64,000 nt of DNA from Thiohalocapsa sp963698775 (GCA_963698775.1 CAVOSE010000017.1:22871-86870); one strand, 5' to 3'. Counted from the stretch's first letter, positions 34,950 through 45,122 are shown. The notes: generated from the letters alone by a model not told the origin. Numbers and translations: made by a program.

Positions 34950-35702
34950 ATGCCCCGCCCAGTCAAACCCCGCCCAGTCAAGCCCCGCAAACCCAAGACT
35001 CGCCCAGCCGAACTGTCTCTCGCGGCCATCGCGCTGGCAATTTCGCTCGTGAGCGCGCTTTTTGCGCTGCCAACCGTTGCCGCCGAAGCCACGGTTCCAG
35101 GCGAACTGCGATTCGACTGCCACGAGCAACCCGGCCTCAAGGTCGTGGTCGGCGCGGATGGTCGAATCGCGTCCGAAGCCGCGCCTGCCGCCACCCCGAG
35201 CCCGGTCAGGATCCACATCATCAACCTTCAGCATCGCACCTCCGGACCCGAGATCCCGGCGCGCATCGACAGCAGCGACGACACCCTGACCGCGAGCACG
35301 GCGACCTGGCAGCCAGGCAACAGCGTAAATGCCGACAACGGGCGACTGCGCCTCGACCTGACCGATGGCAACCTCTACCTGGTCACGCCCGCATTCGGCA
35401 ACCAGGCTCAGTTTCGGCGTTTCACTTGCGCCGCGGCGAGCGCAGACTCGCGCCAACTGCACTACCGATGCGAAGCTGGTTTCGAACTCTGGATCGATCC
35501 CGTCAAGGCGAAGGACGGCAAGGCCGAGGACGGCAAGTCGGCCAAGATCCGATACACCGGCGGGCACTTGAATCTGCCCGAAGTCTACTCGGATTCTGGC
35601 ACGCGCTACGCACGCGACGGCAATGCGCTGTGGGTCAAAGGCGACGAGGCCCTGTTCCAACTGTCGGGCTCCGAGCAACGCCGCTGCACCATCGCGGATT
35701 AG
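34950..35702 (+). CDS. Exported protein with C-terminal MliC-like (lysozyme inhibitor) domain
   Basis: 250 residues. The N-terminus starts with a Pro/Lys/Arg repeat (RPVKPRPVKPRKPKTRP) made by tandem 15-bp units in the DNA, followed by a hydrophobic signal segment (AIALAISLVSALFALPTVAA), so export is expected. The C-terminal ~80 residues resemble MliC/PliC lysozyme inhibitors: LHYRCEAGFELWIDPV, YTGGHLNLPEVYSDSGTRYA and ALWVKGDEALFQL. Two cysteines near the ends (YRCE, RRCTI) fit the disulfide of that fold. The middle part (residues ~55–170) is unassigned. The repeat-rich N-terminus before the signal is odd. Confidence 0.65.
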   Translation: MPRPVKPRPVKPRKPKTRPAELSLAAIALAISLVSALFALPTVAAEATVPGELRFDCHEQPGLKVVVGADGRIASEAAPAATPSPVRIHIINLQHRTSGPEIPARIDSSDDTLTASTATWQPGNSVNADNGRLRLDLTDGNLYLVTPAFGNQAQFRRFTCAAASADSRQLHYRCEAGFELWIDPVKAKDGKAEDGKSAKIRYTGGHLNLPEVYSDSGTRYARDGNALWVKGDEALFQLSGSEQRRCTIAD

Positions 35703-35938
35703 CGCGCACCGCCTACATCGGCCGACAGGGTTTCCCGATGGGAGAGCCGTCGTGGCCGTCGCGCGGCCCTTGCCTCCGAGAGGGCCGGCGCCGGTGTCGC
35801 CGCTGAGCGCATCATGGCATCATACGGCACGATATCGGAGCGGGCCGCTCAGCAATTTGGCAGCGCGCCAGCGTCAACCCAACTTCGCGTCGGCCCGGTG
35901 TCGGGCAAGACCGACGCTCATCCTGTAGTGAGTCCTGC

Positions 35939-37231
35939 ATGAAGATCCTGATCGTCGGCGGCGGTGGCCGCGAACACGCCCTGGCCTGGAAGGCGGCGCA
36001 ATCGCCACTCGCGGAGCGGGTGTTCGTGGCCCCCGGCAACGGCGGCACCGCCGACGAGGCCGGCGTAGAGAACCTGCCGATCGCCGCCACCGACATTGAT
36101 GGACTGGTCGCCTTTGCCCTTGAGCAGGCCATCGACCTGACCATCGTCGGACCCGAGACGCCATTGGTTGCCGGCATCGTCGATCGATTCAAGGCCGCCG
36201 GGCTGCGCTGTTTCGGGCCATCGCTGGAGGCCGCCCAACTGGAAGGCTCCAAGGCCTTCGCCAAAGACTTTCTCGCGCGCCACGCCATCCCGACGGCCGC
36301 GTATCGGACCTTTACCGCACTCGACCCAGCGCTAGACTACCTCCGGCGCGTTGGTACCCCGATCGTCGTCAAGGCCGACGGCCTGGCCGCAGGCAAGGGC
36401 GTTATCCTGGCCGAGAACCTGACCACGGCGGAGGCCGCGGTGCGCGACATGCTCGGCGACGGCCGCTTCGGCGACGCCGGCCGACGTGTGGTGATCGAGG
36501 AATTCCTGCGTGGCGAGGAGGTCAGCTTCATCGCGATGGTCGATGGCGACCACATCCTGCCTTTGGCCTCGTCCCAAGACCACAAGGCCCGCGATGATGG
36601 CGACCGGGGGCCCAACACCGGCGGCATGGGCGCCTATTCCCCGGCCCCGGTGGTGACACCGGAACTCCACGAACGCATCATGGCCGAGGTCATGCGACCA
36701 ACCATTGCCGGTCTCGCCGCGGACGGTATCCGCTATATCGGCTTCCTGTACGCGGGCCTGATGATCGACCACGAAGGCGCGCCCCGCGTGCTCGAATACA
36801 ACTGCCGGCTCGGTGATCCGGAGACCCAGCCCCTGCTGATGCGACTGCAATCGGACTTGGCGCAACTGTGCATGGATGCGCTCGACGGCCGGCTGAATGA
36901 GAGCGAGCCGCGCTGGTCCGAACAGACCGCCCTCGGCGTGGTCATGGCCGCTGGCGGCTATCCCGGCGACTACCGCAACGGCGACGTCATCAGCGGACTT
37001 GCCGCCGACTTGGGCCCCGACACCAAGGTATTTCACGCGGGCACGCGACAGGAAGGCGGCGCCGTGGTGACGAGCGGTGGCCGCGTCCTCTGCGTCACGA
37101 GTCGGGGAGCGGACATCATGGAGGCGCGCGATCGCTGCTACGCGGCCGTCGAGCACATCCATTTCGACGATGCCTTTTGTCGCTCCGATATCGGCTATCG
37201 GGCGATTGCGCGTGCAAAGCGGGCGTCCTGA
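35939..37231 (+). CDS. purD: Phosphoribosylamine–glycine ligase
   Basis: 430 residues. The ATP-grasp enzyme that makes glycinamide ribonucleotide in purine synthesis. Clear motifs: MKILIVGGGGREHALAWKAA, TIVGPETPLVAGIVDRF, DGLAAGKGVILAEN, DHKARDDGDRGPNTGGMGAY and YNCRLGDPETQPLLMRL. The ATG at 35939 gives the standard start. purH, its usual neighbour, is not in the window. Confidence 0.97.
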   Translation: MKILIVGGGGREHALAWKAAQSPLAERVFVAPGNGGTADEAGVENLPIAATDIDGLVAFALEQAIDLTIVGPETPLVAGIVDRFKAAGLRCFGPSLEAAQLEGSKAFAKDFLARHAIPTAAYRTFTALDPALDYLRRVGTPIVVKADGLAAGKGVILAENLTTAEAAVRDMLGDGRFGDAGRRVVIEEFLRGEEVSFIAMVDGDHILPLASSQDHKARDDGDRGPNTGGMGAYSPAPVVTPELHERIMAEVMRPTIAGLAADGIRYIGFLYAGLMIDHEGAPRVLEYNCRLGDPETQPLLMRLQSDLAQLCMDALDGRLNESEPRWSEQTALGVVMAAGGYPGDYRNGDVISGLAADLGPDTKVFHAGTRQEGGAVVTSGGRVLCVTSRGADIMEARDRCYAAVEHIHFDDAFCRSDIGYRAIARAKRAS

Positions 37232-37321
37232 CGTCCACGCCGGCCGCTGTGCGAGCCGCTGCCAGCCCGGCTGCCAGGAACGCAGCCTAGACGGAGCTTG
37301 AGCGTTCGGGACAGAAATCGC

Positions 37322-38350
37322 CTAAGCTGGCGGGGCGACTGCCGGGTGCGCATCCAAGCTCGGCAACACGCGCGTATTTAGGAACTCGATTAGCGCGGAA
37401 AGCTCCGGATACTCGGGCTGCAATGCCACCACGTACCCGAGTGTGCGGGGTAGGTACTGTAGGTAGTCGCCGCGGCCATCGCGCAGCTGCAAGCGGCAAA
37501 AGATACCCGCGGCCTTCAGATGACGCTGCACCCCCATCAGGTCGAACCAGCGCAAAAAGCGCGCTTCCTGATCGACACGCAGCACGCCGGATTGGGTCGC
37601 AAGGTTGCAATAGCCCCTGGTCCAGTCGATCACCCGCGCACGCGGCCAGTCGACATAGCAGTCCTTCAGCAATGAAACGAGGTCATAACTGACCGGGCCG
37701 AGCACCGCATCCTGAAAATCGAGGATGCCCGGATTGGCCGGTTCGGTGAGCATCAGGTTGCGGCTGTGGAAATCCCGATGAACACACACCGCCGGCTGCT
37801 CCAGGGCGCTCTCGATCAGCAGCGCATAGGCGGCGTCAAGCATGGCGCGGGTTGCCTCGTCGATGTCCATGCGCAACAGCCCGGCCAGCAGCCACTCGTC
37901 GAAGATGCCCAACTCCCTGGCCAGGAACGGCGCGTCGTAATGCGGCAAGTCGATCGGCGGCACCGCCGCCTGAAGCATGACCAACGCGCCGATGGCATCC
38001 CCATACAGACGATCGACATTGTCGGGGCGCAGGTGGTCCAGGTAGAGTTGTCGGCCGAGATCACTAATCAGCAAGAAGCCGCGCTCGCGGTCCTCTGCGA
38101 TGATCTCCGGCACGTTCAGGCCGATCGCGCGCAACGCCTGCGCCAAGCGCACAAAGGCCGCGTTGTTCTCCTTGTCCGGCGGTGCATCCATCGCAATCAG
38201 CGACCGGCCGCCCTGGTAAAACCGCCAGTAACGGCGGAAACTCGCATCTGACGACGCCGCCGACAAGATCGGTTGGGCCCCGTCGAGCACCTGCTCCAGC
38301 CATTGCACCAGTAATCCATGACGTTCCGACAAAACAACCCCCAGCGCCAT
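37322..38350 (-). CDS. amgK: Aminoglycoside-phosphotransferase-fold kinase, AmgK-like sugar kinase
   Basis: 342 residues. The kinase loop VCVHRDFHSRNLML (HxDxxxxN) and the DFG-like GILDFQDAVLGPVSYDLVSL are intact, and LISDLGRQLYLDHL is typical of the AmgK group, which phosphorylates N-acetylmuramate/N-acetylglucosamine for cell-wall recycling. Its position divergent from lptD supports that: amgK–murU often lies there. MurU is missing here, so the recycling route is incomplete within the window. A GTG about 13 codons downstream is an alternative start. Confidence 0.82.
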   Translation of the reverse strand: MALGVVLSERHGLLVQWLEQVLDGAQPILSAASSDASFRRYWRFYQGGRSLIAMDAPPDKENNAAFVRLAQALRAIGLNVPEIIAEDRERGFLLISDLGRQLYLDHLRPDNVDRLYGDAIGALVMLQAAVPPIDLPHYDAPFLARELGIFDEWLLAGLLRMDIDEATRAMLDAAYALLIESALEQPAVCVHRDFHSRNLMLTEPANPGILDFQDAVLGPVSYDLVSLLKDCYVDWPRARVIDWTRGYCNLATQSGVLRVDQEARFLRWFDLMGVQRHLKAAGIFCRLQLRDGRGDYLQYLPRTLGYVVALQPEYPELSALIEFLNTRVLPSLDAHPAVAPPA

Positions 38351-38525
38351 CTTGGGCGAGCATCCGGCGATAAACGCGGCAGACTATCAGATTCGGCGCT
38401 GATTCAGACCTGCCTGAGTCTTCAATTGATGCCGCGCCCGGAATGTGCGAACTTGTCAGACTTTTTCCGCCGCTGGCGTTCCCCGACAGGTGACAGTCGC
38501 CGGCACCTAGCTCTTGTCTGGATCC

Positions 38526-41147
38526 ATGCCCACGCTGCATCGTAGAACAGCTTTCCTCGTCGGTCTGGCCAGCCTGCTGATGTGCGTTGCGGCGATTGCC
38601 GACACGACCGATCCGGCTGCCTCGCCGCCCTCACCCGCCGAGCCCGAATCGGCACCACCGACGAGCACCCCCAGCGCGGGACCGGCAAGCCTGCCGCCAG
38701 CCCCGAACATGCTCGACGACCAGCGCCTGGCGCCCGTCATCAGCCCTTATACAACGCCCTATCTCCGTCCCGCCCTTAGGGCCGCTGCCCCGGCCGACAG
38801 CCAGTTTGATGCGGACCCGGATGCCGAGCCACTGTGGGTGCTGCCCGAACATCTGATCCCGAAGACCCCGACCGGCATTCCTGGGGCACGGATGACGCGC
38901 GACCGCGGTTACCTGGATTCCCCCGAGACCATCGACGGCATTGCAACCGAGCCGCTGATTCGCGACTCGGGACGCCTCGACGAGGGACTTGGCTGGGATT
39001 ATTGCGGCCCGCGCACGCGACGCTCACCAGCCACCCCAGAGCCCGCCTCACCCGCCAAAGGCGACCCTATCGACGTGGACGCGGGCGGATTGACCTACCG
39101 ACAGGACACCGATGTGATCGACGCCACCGGCGGCGTCACGCTGGCACGCACGGGGCAGCGTGTCGAGGCCGACAGCATCAGCTACAACCGGCGCACCGGC
39201 GATGTGCTCACCAACGGTTATACCTATCTGGAGTATCCCCGCGTTCGCATCCTGGGCATCGACGCGAAGTTGAATCTCGACAACAACCAGGGGCGCATCG
39301 ACAATGCCCAGTATCGACTCAGCGGTCCGATCAATCTGCGCGGGCGCGCGGACGTCGCACATATCGACAGCCCTGAAGTGACGCGATACGACAAGATGAC
39401 GTACACCACCTGCCCTCCCGGCAGCGACACCTGGACCCTGCGCGCCAGCACGCTCAAGCTCGACCAAGACACCGGCCGCGGGACGGCAACCAACGCGCGG
39501 TTGCGCATCCGCGGCATCCCCGTGCTGTATACGCCGTACATCGACTTCCCCATCGACGACCGCCGCAAGAGCGGGTTTTTGATGCCGTCCATCGGTTCAT
39601 CCGATGCAAATGGCTTCGAGGTCATCACGCCCTACTATTGGAATATCGCACCAAACATGGATGCGACCCTGTACCCTCGTTACATGAGTGAACGCGGTCT
39701 CATGCTGGGTGGCGAGTTCCGGTATCTGACCCCTCGTGACAAAGGTACTATCAACGCCGAGGTCATCCCCAACGACGCCCTGTATGAGGACGGCGCCACC
39801 CGCGCCGCCTTCAGCTTCGACCAGGAAGGCCTCTTTTTTAAGCGGTTAAGAACCGCAATCGACTACAGCGTCGTCAGCGACGACCAGTATTTGCAGGATC
39901 TAGGCAACAACATCGACGCCACCAGCACCCGTTACCTGACACAGCGGGGAGACGTCACCTATCTCGGCCAAGGATGGTCATTGTTGACTCGGGTCCAAGC
40001 GTTCCAGACCGTCGACGAGACCCTGAATCCAGGCTCACGCCCCTATGGTCGTCTGCCACAACTGCTGTTCACGTTGCGCCCACGCACCCTCGGTCCGGGT
40101 CTGGTCGCGGGCATGGACGCGGAGTACGACTTCTTCGATCACAACCACAAGGTCCACGGCCAGCGCGTATCGATGCTGCCAAGTCTGAGTTGGCCGCTGC
40201 GACGCAGCTACGGCCACATCATCCCCAGCGCCAAGCTGCATCTGTCGAACTATGCGCTGACGGATCAGGTCGCGGACCTGCCATCCGACCCCAGCCATGC
40301 CATCCCGACCGTTGATGTCGACAGCAAGCTGATCCTCGAGCGCGATCTGTCCTGGCTCGGCACGGCGTCGCTGCAGACCCTGGAGCCGCGCCTCTATTAT
40401 CTCTACACCCCTTACGTCGACCAGAGCGAAACGCCGGTCTTCGACAGCTCCGAGCTGACGTTCAGCTTCTCGAACCTGTTCCGCAGCAACCGCTTCACGG
40501 GCCGCGACCGGATTGGCGACGCCAATCAGCTGACGGCGGCCCTGACATCGCGCACCCTGCGCGCCGACAACGGCGACGAATTGTTCCGCCTGAGTCTGGG
40601 TCAGATCTTCTATTTCGCCGATCGCCGCGTTCAGATTAGAGGCCCGGAAGAGACCACCGAACGGTCGCCCTATACCGGTGAGCTGGCGGCCAATCTTTTC
40701 GAAAACTGGTACGGCCGTGCCAGCTTCGAATGGGACCCGAACCTGGAAGAGGAACAGTGGCAGCGCCGCACGCTGCAACTGGAATATCGCCACCCGGAAG
40801 ATCGCATCTTCAACTTCGCCTATCGCGCAGACGACAGCGTGCCCGAGCCCAACCGCTACGAAAATACCGACATGTCCTTTCGCCTCCCCATGGGCAATCG
40901 GGTCGAGATCGTCGGCCGTTGGCTGTATTCGATGCTGTATGACGAGACCGTGGACGCCTTCGCCGGCATCGAATACGGCAAGTGCTGCTGGCGGGTGCGC
41001 CTGCTCGGCCGCCACTTCAAGCGCAGCACGGACGACCCGGCGAGCATGTCCGTGATGCTGCAGGTCGAGTTGGCGGGCCTCGGCGCCATCGGCAACCCTA
41101 TCGGGAAATTCTTGGAAAAAGAGATCTATGGCTACCAACCGGACTAG
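38526..41147 (+). CDS. lptD: LPS-assembly outer membrane protein LptD
   Basis: 873 residues from ATG 38526 (MPTLHRRTAFLVGLASLLMC; signal peptide to about residue 26). With LptE it inserts lipopolysaccharide into the outer leaflet. After a Pro/Ala/Ser-rich stretch (~27–180) comes the periplasmic OstA domain (IDVDAGGLTYRQDTDVIDAT, RVEADSISYNRRTGD), then the barrel, with family motifs such as IRGIPVLYTPYIDFPIDDRRK and SGFLMPSIGSSDANGFE. Cysteines in YCGP, TTCPPG and KCCWR could supply the usual disulfides. The 3' end overlaps surA by 20 bp. A TTG at 38514 is possible but less likely. Confidence 0.95.
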   Translation: MPTLHRRTAFLVGLASLLMCVAAIADTTDPAASPPSPAEPESAPPTSTPSAGPASLPPAPNMLDDQRLAPVISPYTTPYLRPALRAAAPADSQFDADPDAEPLWVLPEHLIPKTPTGIPGARMTRDRGYLDSPETIDGIATEPLIRDSGRLDEGLGWDYCGPRTRRSPATPEPASPAKGDPIDVDAGGLTYRQDTDVIDATGGVTLARTGQRVEADSISYNRRTGDVLTNGYTYLEYPRVRILGIDAKLNLDNNQGRIDNAQYRLSGPINLRGRADVAHIDSPEVTRYDKMTYTTCPPGSDTWTLRASTLKLDQDTGRGTATNARLRIRGIPVLYTPYIDFPIDDRRKSGFLMPSIGSSDANGFEVITPYYWNIAPNMDATLYPRYMSERGLMLGGEFRYLTPRDKGTINAEVIPNDALYEDGATRAAFSFDQEGLFFKRLRTAIDYSVVSDDQYLQDLGNNIDATSTRYLTQRGDVTYLGQGWSLLTRVQAFQTVDETLNPGSRPYGRLPQLLFTLRPRTLGPGLVAGMDAEYDFFDHNHKVHGQRVSMLPSLSWPLRRSYGHIIPSAKLHLSNYALTDQVADLPSDPSHAIPTVDVDSKLILERDLSWLGTASLQTLEPRLYYLYTPYVDQSETPVFDSSELTFSFSNLFRSNRFTGRDRIGDANQLTAALTSRTLRADNGDELFRLSLGQIFYFADRRVQIRGPEETTERSPYTGELAANLFENWYGRASFEWDPNLEEEQWQRRTLQLEYRHPEDRIFNFAYRADDSVPEPNRYENTDMSFRLPMGNRVEIVGRWLYSMLYDETVDAFAGIEYGKCCWRVRLLGRHFKRSTDDPASMSVMLQVELAGLGAIGNPIGKFLEKEIYGYQPD

Positions 41148-42468
41148 CAGGTTTTGGTTCGAATCGGGGTGTCAGCGGTTATCGCTCGCGGCACTCGCGA
41201 GCCTGTTTCTGACCAGCAACCTTACCAGCGCACAGATTCAGCCGTTGGACTCGATCGTCGCCGTCGTCAATAACGACGTCATCGTGCAAAGCGAGCTGAA
41301 TACCGAGATCGACCTGGTGTTGCCGGAACTGAATGCGCGCGGAACCGCCATTCCTTCGCAGGCGGTGCTGCAAAAGCAGGTCTTGGAGCGGCTGATCCTG
41401 AAACGGCTACAACTGCAGCGCGCCACGGATCTCGGCGTCGAGGTGGACGACGAGACCCTCACCAGCGCCATGACCGGCATCGCCGGACGGAATGGCCTGT
41501 CGCTGAGTCAGCTCCGTGAAACCCTTGAGGCTGGCGGCCTTTCTTTCGACGACTTTCGCGAAGACACGCGGATGCAAATCCTGACATCGCGACTGCAGCA
41601 GCAAGAGGTGCTGCAGAACATCCGCGTCAGCGACGCGGAGGTGGACCGATTCCTGAAGCAGGAAGGCGACAGCCTGATCGAACGGCGCGAAGTGCGCTTG
41701 CAGCATATCCTGGTCGCGCTGCCCGACAGCCCCACGAGCGCGCAGTTGGAGAGCGGGCGACAGAAGATCCAGGGGCTATTGAAACGCATCCGCGGCGGCG
41801 CCGCCTTCGCCGACGTCGCCGCCGCCAACTCCGATGGCCGACGCGCCCTGGAGGGCGGCGACCTGGGTTGGTTCCCGATGGCGGAAGTGCCGTCGCTTGC
41901 CGTCGAGCCGGCCCGCACGCTGGGCAAAGGCCAGGTTTCCGATCCCATTCAGAGCCCGAGCGGATTTCACCTGATCGGGGTTTCCGACATCAAAGGCGAT
42001 GCCCCCGAGCCGACGTCACAGACCAATGCCCGACACATTCTGATCCGCACCAACGAGGTCGTAGGGGATACGGATGCCAAGCGCCGACTCTCACAGCTTC
42101 GGCTGCGCATCGTCGGCGGCGACGACTTCGGCACCCTGGCCCGCGCGCATTCCGACGACACCGGCTCAGCCCTGAAGGGTGGCGATCTCGGCTGGGTCAA
42201 CCCCGGCGATACGGTGCCCGAATTCGAAGAAGAGATGGACAAGCTGGCCCCGAACGAGATCAGCCAGCCATTCCAAAGCCCGTTTGGCTGGCACATCGTA
42301 CAGGTGCTGGAGCGGCGCAAGCAGGACACCACCGACGAGCTGCTGCGTCTGAAGGCGCAGGACGCCATCCGTGAGCGCAAGGGTGAGGAGGCCATTGAGC
42401 TCTGGCTGCGGCAGCTGCGGGACGAGGCCTACGTCGATCTGCGCCTCGATACCGGCTCGGACCTGTGA
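41128..42468 (+). CDS. surA: Periplasmic peptidyl-prolyl isomerase/chaperone SurA
   Basis: 446 residues with a signal region (SLAALASLFLTSNLTSAQI) and the SurA start LDSIVAVVNNDVIVQSELNT. Two parvulin-type domains are visible (RREVRLQHILVALPDSPTSA; and TNARHILIRTNEVVGD with GGDLGWVNPGDTVPEFEEEM). It folds outer-membrane proteins such as LptD, so the overlap with lptD is functionally sensible. The start overlaps the lptD end by 20 bp and the stop overlaps pdxA by 4 bp. Confidence 0.95.
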   Translation: MATNRTSRFWFESGCQRLSLAALASLFLTSNLTSAQIQPLDSIVAVVNNDVIVQSELNTEIDLVLPELNARGTAIPSQAVLQKQVLERLILKRLQLQRATDLGVEVDDETLTSAMTGIAGRNGLSLSQLRETLEAGGLSFDDFREDTRMQILTSRLQQQEVLQNIRVSDAEVDRFLKQEGDSLIERREVRLQHILVALPDSPTSAQLESGRQKIQGLLKRIRGGAAFADVAAANSDGRRALEGGDLGWFPMAEVPSLAVEPARTLGKGQVSDPIQSPSGFHLIGVSDIKGDAPEPTSQTNARHILIRTNEVVGDTDAKRRLSQLRLRIVGGDDFGTLARAHSDDTGSALKGGDLGWVNPGDTVPEFEEEMDKLAPNEISQPFQSPFGWHIVQVLERRKQDTTDELLRLKAQDAIRERKGEEAIELWLRQLRDEAYVDLRLDTGSDL

Positions 42469-43565
42469 CCCAGACTGTAACCCGATCTGTGAGGCGAACA
42501 CCCGGGACAATCTCGCCGGGCGGCGACACGGCAAGCGTCGGCGACGAACCTCGCGTACCGCATCAACCTCTGCGCATCGCACTGACACCCGGCGAACCCG
42601 CCGGCATCGGCCCGGACCTTTGTGTCATGTTGGCACAGCAAGGCAACGCCGACGAACTCGTCGCGATTTGCGACCCCGACCTGTTGTCGCAACGGGCGGA
42701 TCGACTCGGCTTGCCGCTACACCTCCTGCCGGTCGACTACGACAGCCGGCCGAGGGTCCAGCAACCTGGCATCCTGCGCATCGAACCGAGTGCAAGGGCC
42801 CCAGCCGAGGTCGTACCAGGCCGGCTCGACTCGGTCAACGCCGCCTATGTGCTCGACACCCTGAGGCTCGCCTGCGACGGCTGTCTCGGCGGTCGCTTCG
42901 CGGCGCTGGTGACCGCCCCGGTGCACAAGGGCGTTATCAACGACGCCGGCCTACCATTCACTGGACATACCGAATTCTTCGCCGAGCGCTGCGACGCCGA
43001 CCCGGTGATGATGCTCACGGCACCCGGCCTGCGGGTCGCGCTCGCGACCACCCATCTGCCCCTGCATGCGGTGGCCGCCGCGGTGACACCGGAGCGATTG
43101 GAACGTGTGATCGAGATCTTGGAGCGCGAACTACGCGAGCGCTTCGGGCTGCCACACCCGCGAATCCTGGTATGCGGACTCAACCCGCACGCCGGTGAGG
43201 GCGGCCACCTGGGTCACGAGGAGCGCGAGGTCATCATCCCGGTGCTGGAACGGCTACGGGCGCGTGGTATGGATCTCCGGGGTCCGATGCCGGCCGATAC
43301 GGCCTTCGTGCCAACCCAGCTGCAGCGGGCGGACGCGGTGCTGGCCATGTATCACGATCAGGGCCTGCCGGTGCTCAAACATCTCGGGTTCGGCCAGGCC
43401 GTCAACGTAACCCTGGGACTACCCATCATCCGCACCTCGGTTGACCACGGCACGGCGCTCGACTTGGCAGGGAGTGGACGGGCCCATATGGGGAGCCTCA
43501 AGGCGGCGCTGAGCCTGGCCGCCGAGATGGCACGGCACAGTGCGCAGAGCGAAACCGACGATTGA
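42465..43565 (+). CDS. pdxA: 4-hydroxythreonine-4-phosphate dehydrogenase
   Basis: 366 residues. Catalyses an NAD-dependent step of pyridoxal phosphate synthesis. Motifs: LTPGEPAGIGPDLCVML, TAPVHKGVINDAGLPFTGHT and FFAER, CGLNPHAGEGGHLGHEE, AMYHDQGLPVLKHLGFGQAV, and TSVDHGTALDLAGSG. The GTG start overlaps the surA stop (GTGA). The first ~35 residues are not conserved, so a later start is possible, though the overlap argues for this one. The surA–pdxA order is typical; ksgA, which often follows, is absent. Confidence 0.94.
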   Translation: MTQTVTRSVRRTPGTISPGGDTASVGDEPRVPHQPLRIALTPGEPAGIGPDLCVMLAQQGNADELVAICDPDLLSQRADRLGLPLHLLPVDYDSRPRVQQPGILRIEPSARAPAEVVPGRLDSVNAAYVLDTLRLACDGCLGGRFAALVTAPVHKGVINDAGLPFTGHTEFFAERCDADPVMMLTAPGLRVALATTHLPLHAVAAAVTPERLERVIEILERELRERFGLPHPRILVCGLNPHAGEGGHLGHEEREVIIPVLERLRARGMDLRGPMPADTAFVPTQLQRADAVLAMYHDQGLPVLKHLGFGQAVNVTLGLPIIRTSVDHGTALDLAGSGRAHMGSLKAALSLAAEMARHSAQSETDD

Positions 43566-43620
43566 GCGGCAATCCATCATCGGAAACGGCGCCGTCGTCA
43601 CGCCGGTAGGGTGATGTCCG

Positions 43621-44598
43621 CTAGGCCCCGATACGCTCCCGCACCAACAGCGCCACGTCCAGCGCCTTGAGCCCCACCGCGCCATGCACCAGTGGCCGGG
43701 TACCGCGACGCACGCAGTCCACGAACGCGGCGATCTCCAGATCCAACGGCTTCACCGGCTCCACCGCGATGCGTTGGCGGGTAATCTCCGGACGTGCCTG
43801 GTCCGGTCGTGGCACCGGCACGGCGATGTCCAACGTCTGCGAGACGAAGTCGAGGGACAGATAGCCGCGCGGCTGGAATACGCGAATACGCCGCGTGGGT
43901 TTGTCGGAGACACGGCTCGCGACCACGTTCGCCACGGTCCCGTTGACGAACTCCAGGCGCGCATTGGCGATATCCAGGTGCTCGGTGAGCACCGGCGTGC
44001 CGACCGCGCGCACGTCGGCCAGGTCCGCATCCACCAAGGAAAGAATGATATCGATGTCGTGGATCATCAGGTCTGAGACCACGTCCACGTCGGTGGCGCG
44101 CTCGGTGAAGCCGCCCATGCGCTGGGCCTCGATGAAGCGCGGGGCGTCGATACGCCGGGCAAGCTCCATGATGCCCGCGTTGAAGCGTTCCAGATGGCCG
44201 ATCTGTAGGATGGCCCCGGAGGCCTCCGCCAGCCGCACGATCTCGGTACCCTGCTCCCTATCCGGCGCCACCGGTTTCTCCAGCAGCATATGCACGCCCT
44301 GCTCGAGGTAGGGCCGCGCGACATCAAGATGCACCGAGGTGGGCACGACGACGCTGACCGCATCGACCTGGCCGAGCAAGGCGCTCGGGTCGCCGAATGC
44401 AGCACACCCCGCTTCCGCCGCCACTGCTTGGGCCCGCGCGGCATCGACATCGGCGACGCCCACGAGATGCACATCCGGCAGACGGGAGTGGATCAGGGCG
44501 TGAAAGCGCCCCAAATAGCCGACGCCGACGACGCCGACACGGAGCTTGTCCGGCATGGACGGCGGAATGGGGTGGATCACGGGGTCGGTCATGGGCAT
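43621..44598 (-). CDS. Gfo/Idh/MocA family NAD(P)-dependent dehydrogenase
   Basis: 325 residues from ATG 44598, which has GAGG just upstream. The Rossmann motif VGVVGVGYLGRFHALIHSRL and the substrate-domain EKP motif (MLLEKPVAPDREQGTEIV) are present, then GAILQIGHLERFNAGIMEL and HDIDIILSLVDADL. Such enzymes oxidise sugars or sugar nucleotides. The GHLERFNAGI segment reminds me of members linked to amino-sugar lipid A (GnnA-like), but no lpx gene or aminotransferase is adjacent, so I keep the call general. Confidence 0.85.
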   Translation of the reverse strand: MPMTDPVIHPIPPSMPDKLRVGVVGVGYLGRFHALIHSRLPDVHLVGVADVDAARAQAVAAEAGCAAFGDPSALLGQVDAVSVVVPTSVHLDVARPYLEQGVHMLLEKPVAPDREQGTEIVRLAEASGAILQIGHLERFNAGIMELARRIDAPRFIEAQRMGGFTERATDVDVVSDLMIHDIDIILSLVDADLADVRAVGTPVLTEHLDIANARLEFVNGTVANVVASRVSDKPTRRIRVFQPRGYLSLDFVSQTLDIAVPVPRPDQARPEITRQRIAVEPVKPLDLEIAAFVDCVRRGTRPLVHGAVGLKALDVALLVRERIGA

Positions 44599-44652
44599 AC
44601 GCCTCGTTGCTCTGGAAGGCAACGTCCCACGCGAACAAGCGTTGGCTATCGG

Positions 44653-44820
44653 CTAGCCGCCAACGCTTGGACCGGCAGGGGTTTGCTTGGCCATCGGCGG
44701 CGAATCACCGCCATAGTAGAGCTTCACCTGGTAGGCCAGTGTCAGAGACATGCCGATCGCCAGCACGGTGATCAGAACCGAGAAGGTATCAAAGCGACGG
44801 CGTCCGCGTTTACGAATCAT
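44653..44820 (-). CDS. Small single-pass membrane protein, hypothetical
   Basis: 55 residues from ATG 44820: a basic start (MIRKRGRRRFDTFS), one hydrophobic helix (VLITVLAIGMSLTLAYQV) and a short soluble tail. The frame is open further upstream but without conserved sequence. The ribosome site is weak. It lies just upstream of the dehydrogenase gene on the same strand, so they may be co-transcribed. Function unknown. Confidence 0.5.
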   Translation of the reverse strand: MIRKRGRRRFDTFSVLITVLAIGMSLTLAYQVKLYYGGDSPPMAKQTPAGPSVGG

Positions 44821-45122
44821 TGACAAACTAATCTCGGCCGAAGAAGTAAAGTGGTCTCTGAAGTATAGCCTACAATAGTTTGACAGAAATGCGAAGACCT
44901 GCTGATGAACGCGGCGCGCCTGACTTGGCAATTTGGCGCGCGCTGAAACCTGTTGGCGAACGCGCACCGCCACCGCGGAGGATGCGGCACCCGTTTCTTG
45001 ACCCTGCGCCGCGCAGGCTGGAAAAGTGGAGTCCAGACGCAAACCTAGCTTCATATTATCCACGATCAGCCCGCTGCTGTCTCCCGCCCCCAGGCCGCAA
45101 TCCTTCCCCACTGACGAACCAC
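44821..45122. other. Divergent intergenic stretch before the RND permease
   Basis: 302 bp. Open frames extend here from both neighbours but show no conserved sequence. No clear operator or promoter is seen. Confidence 0.45.
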
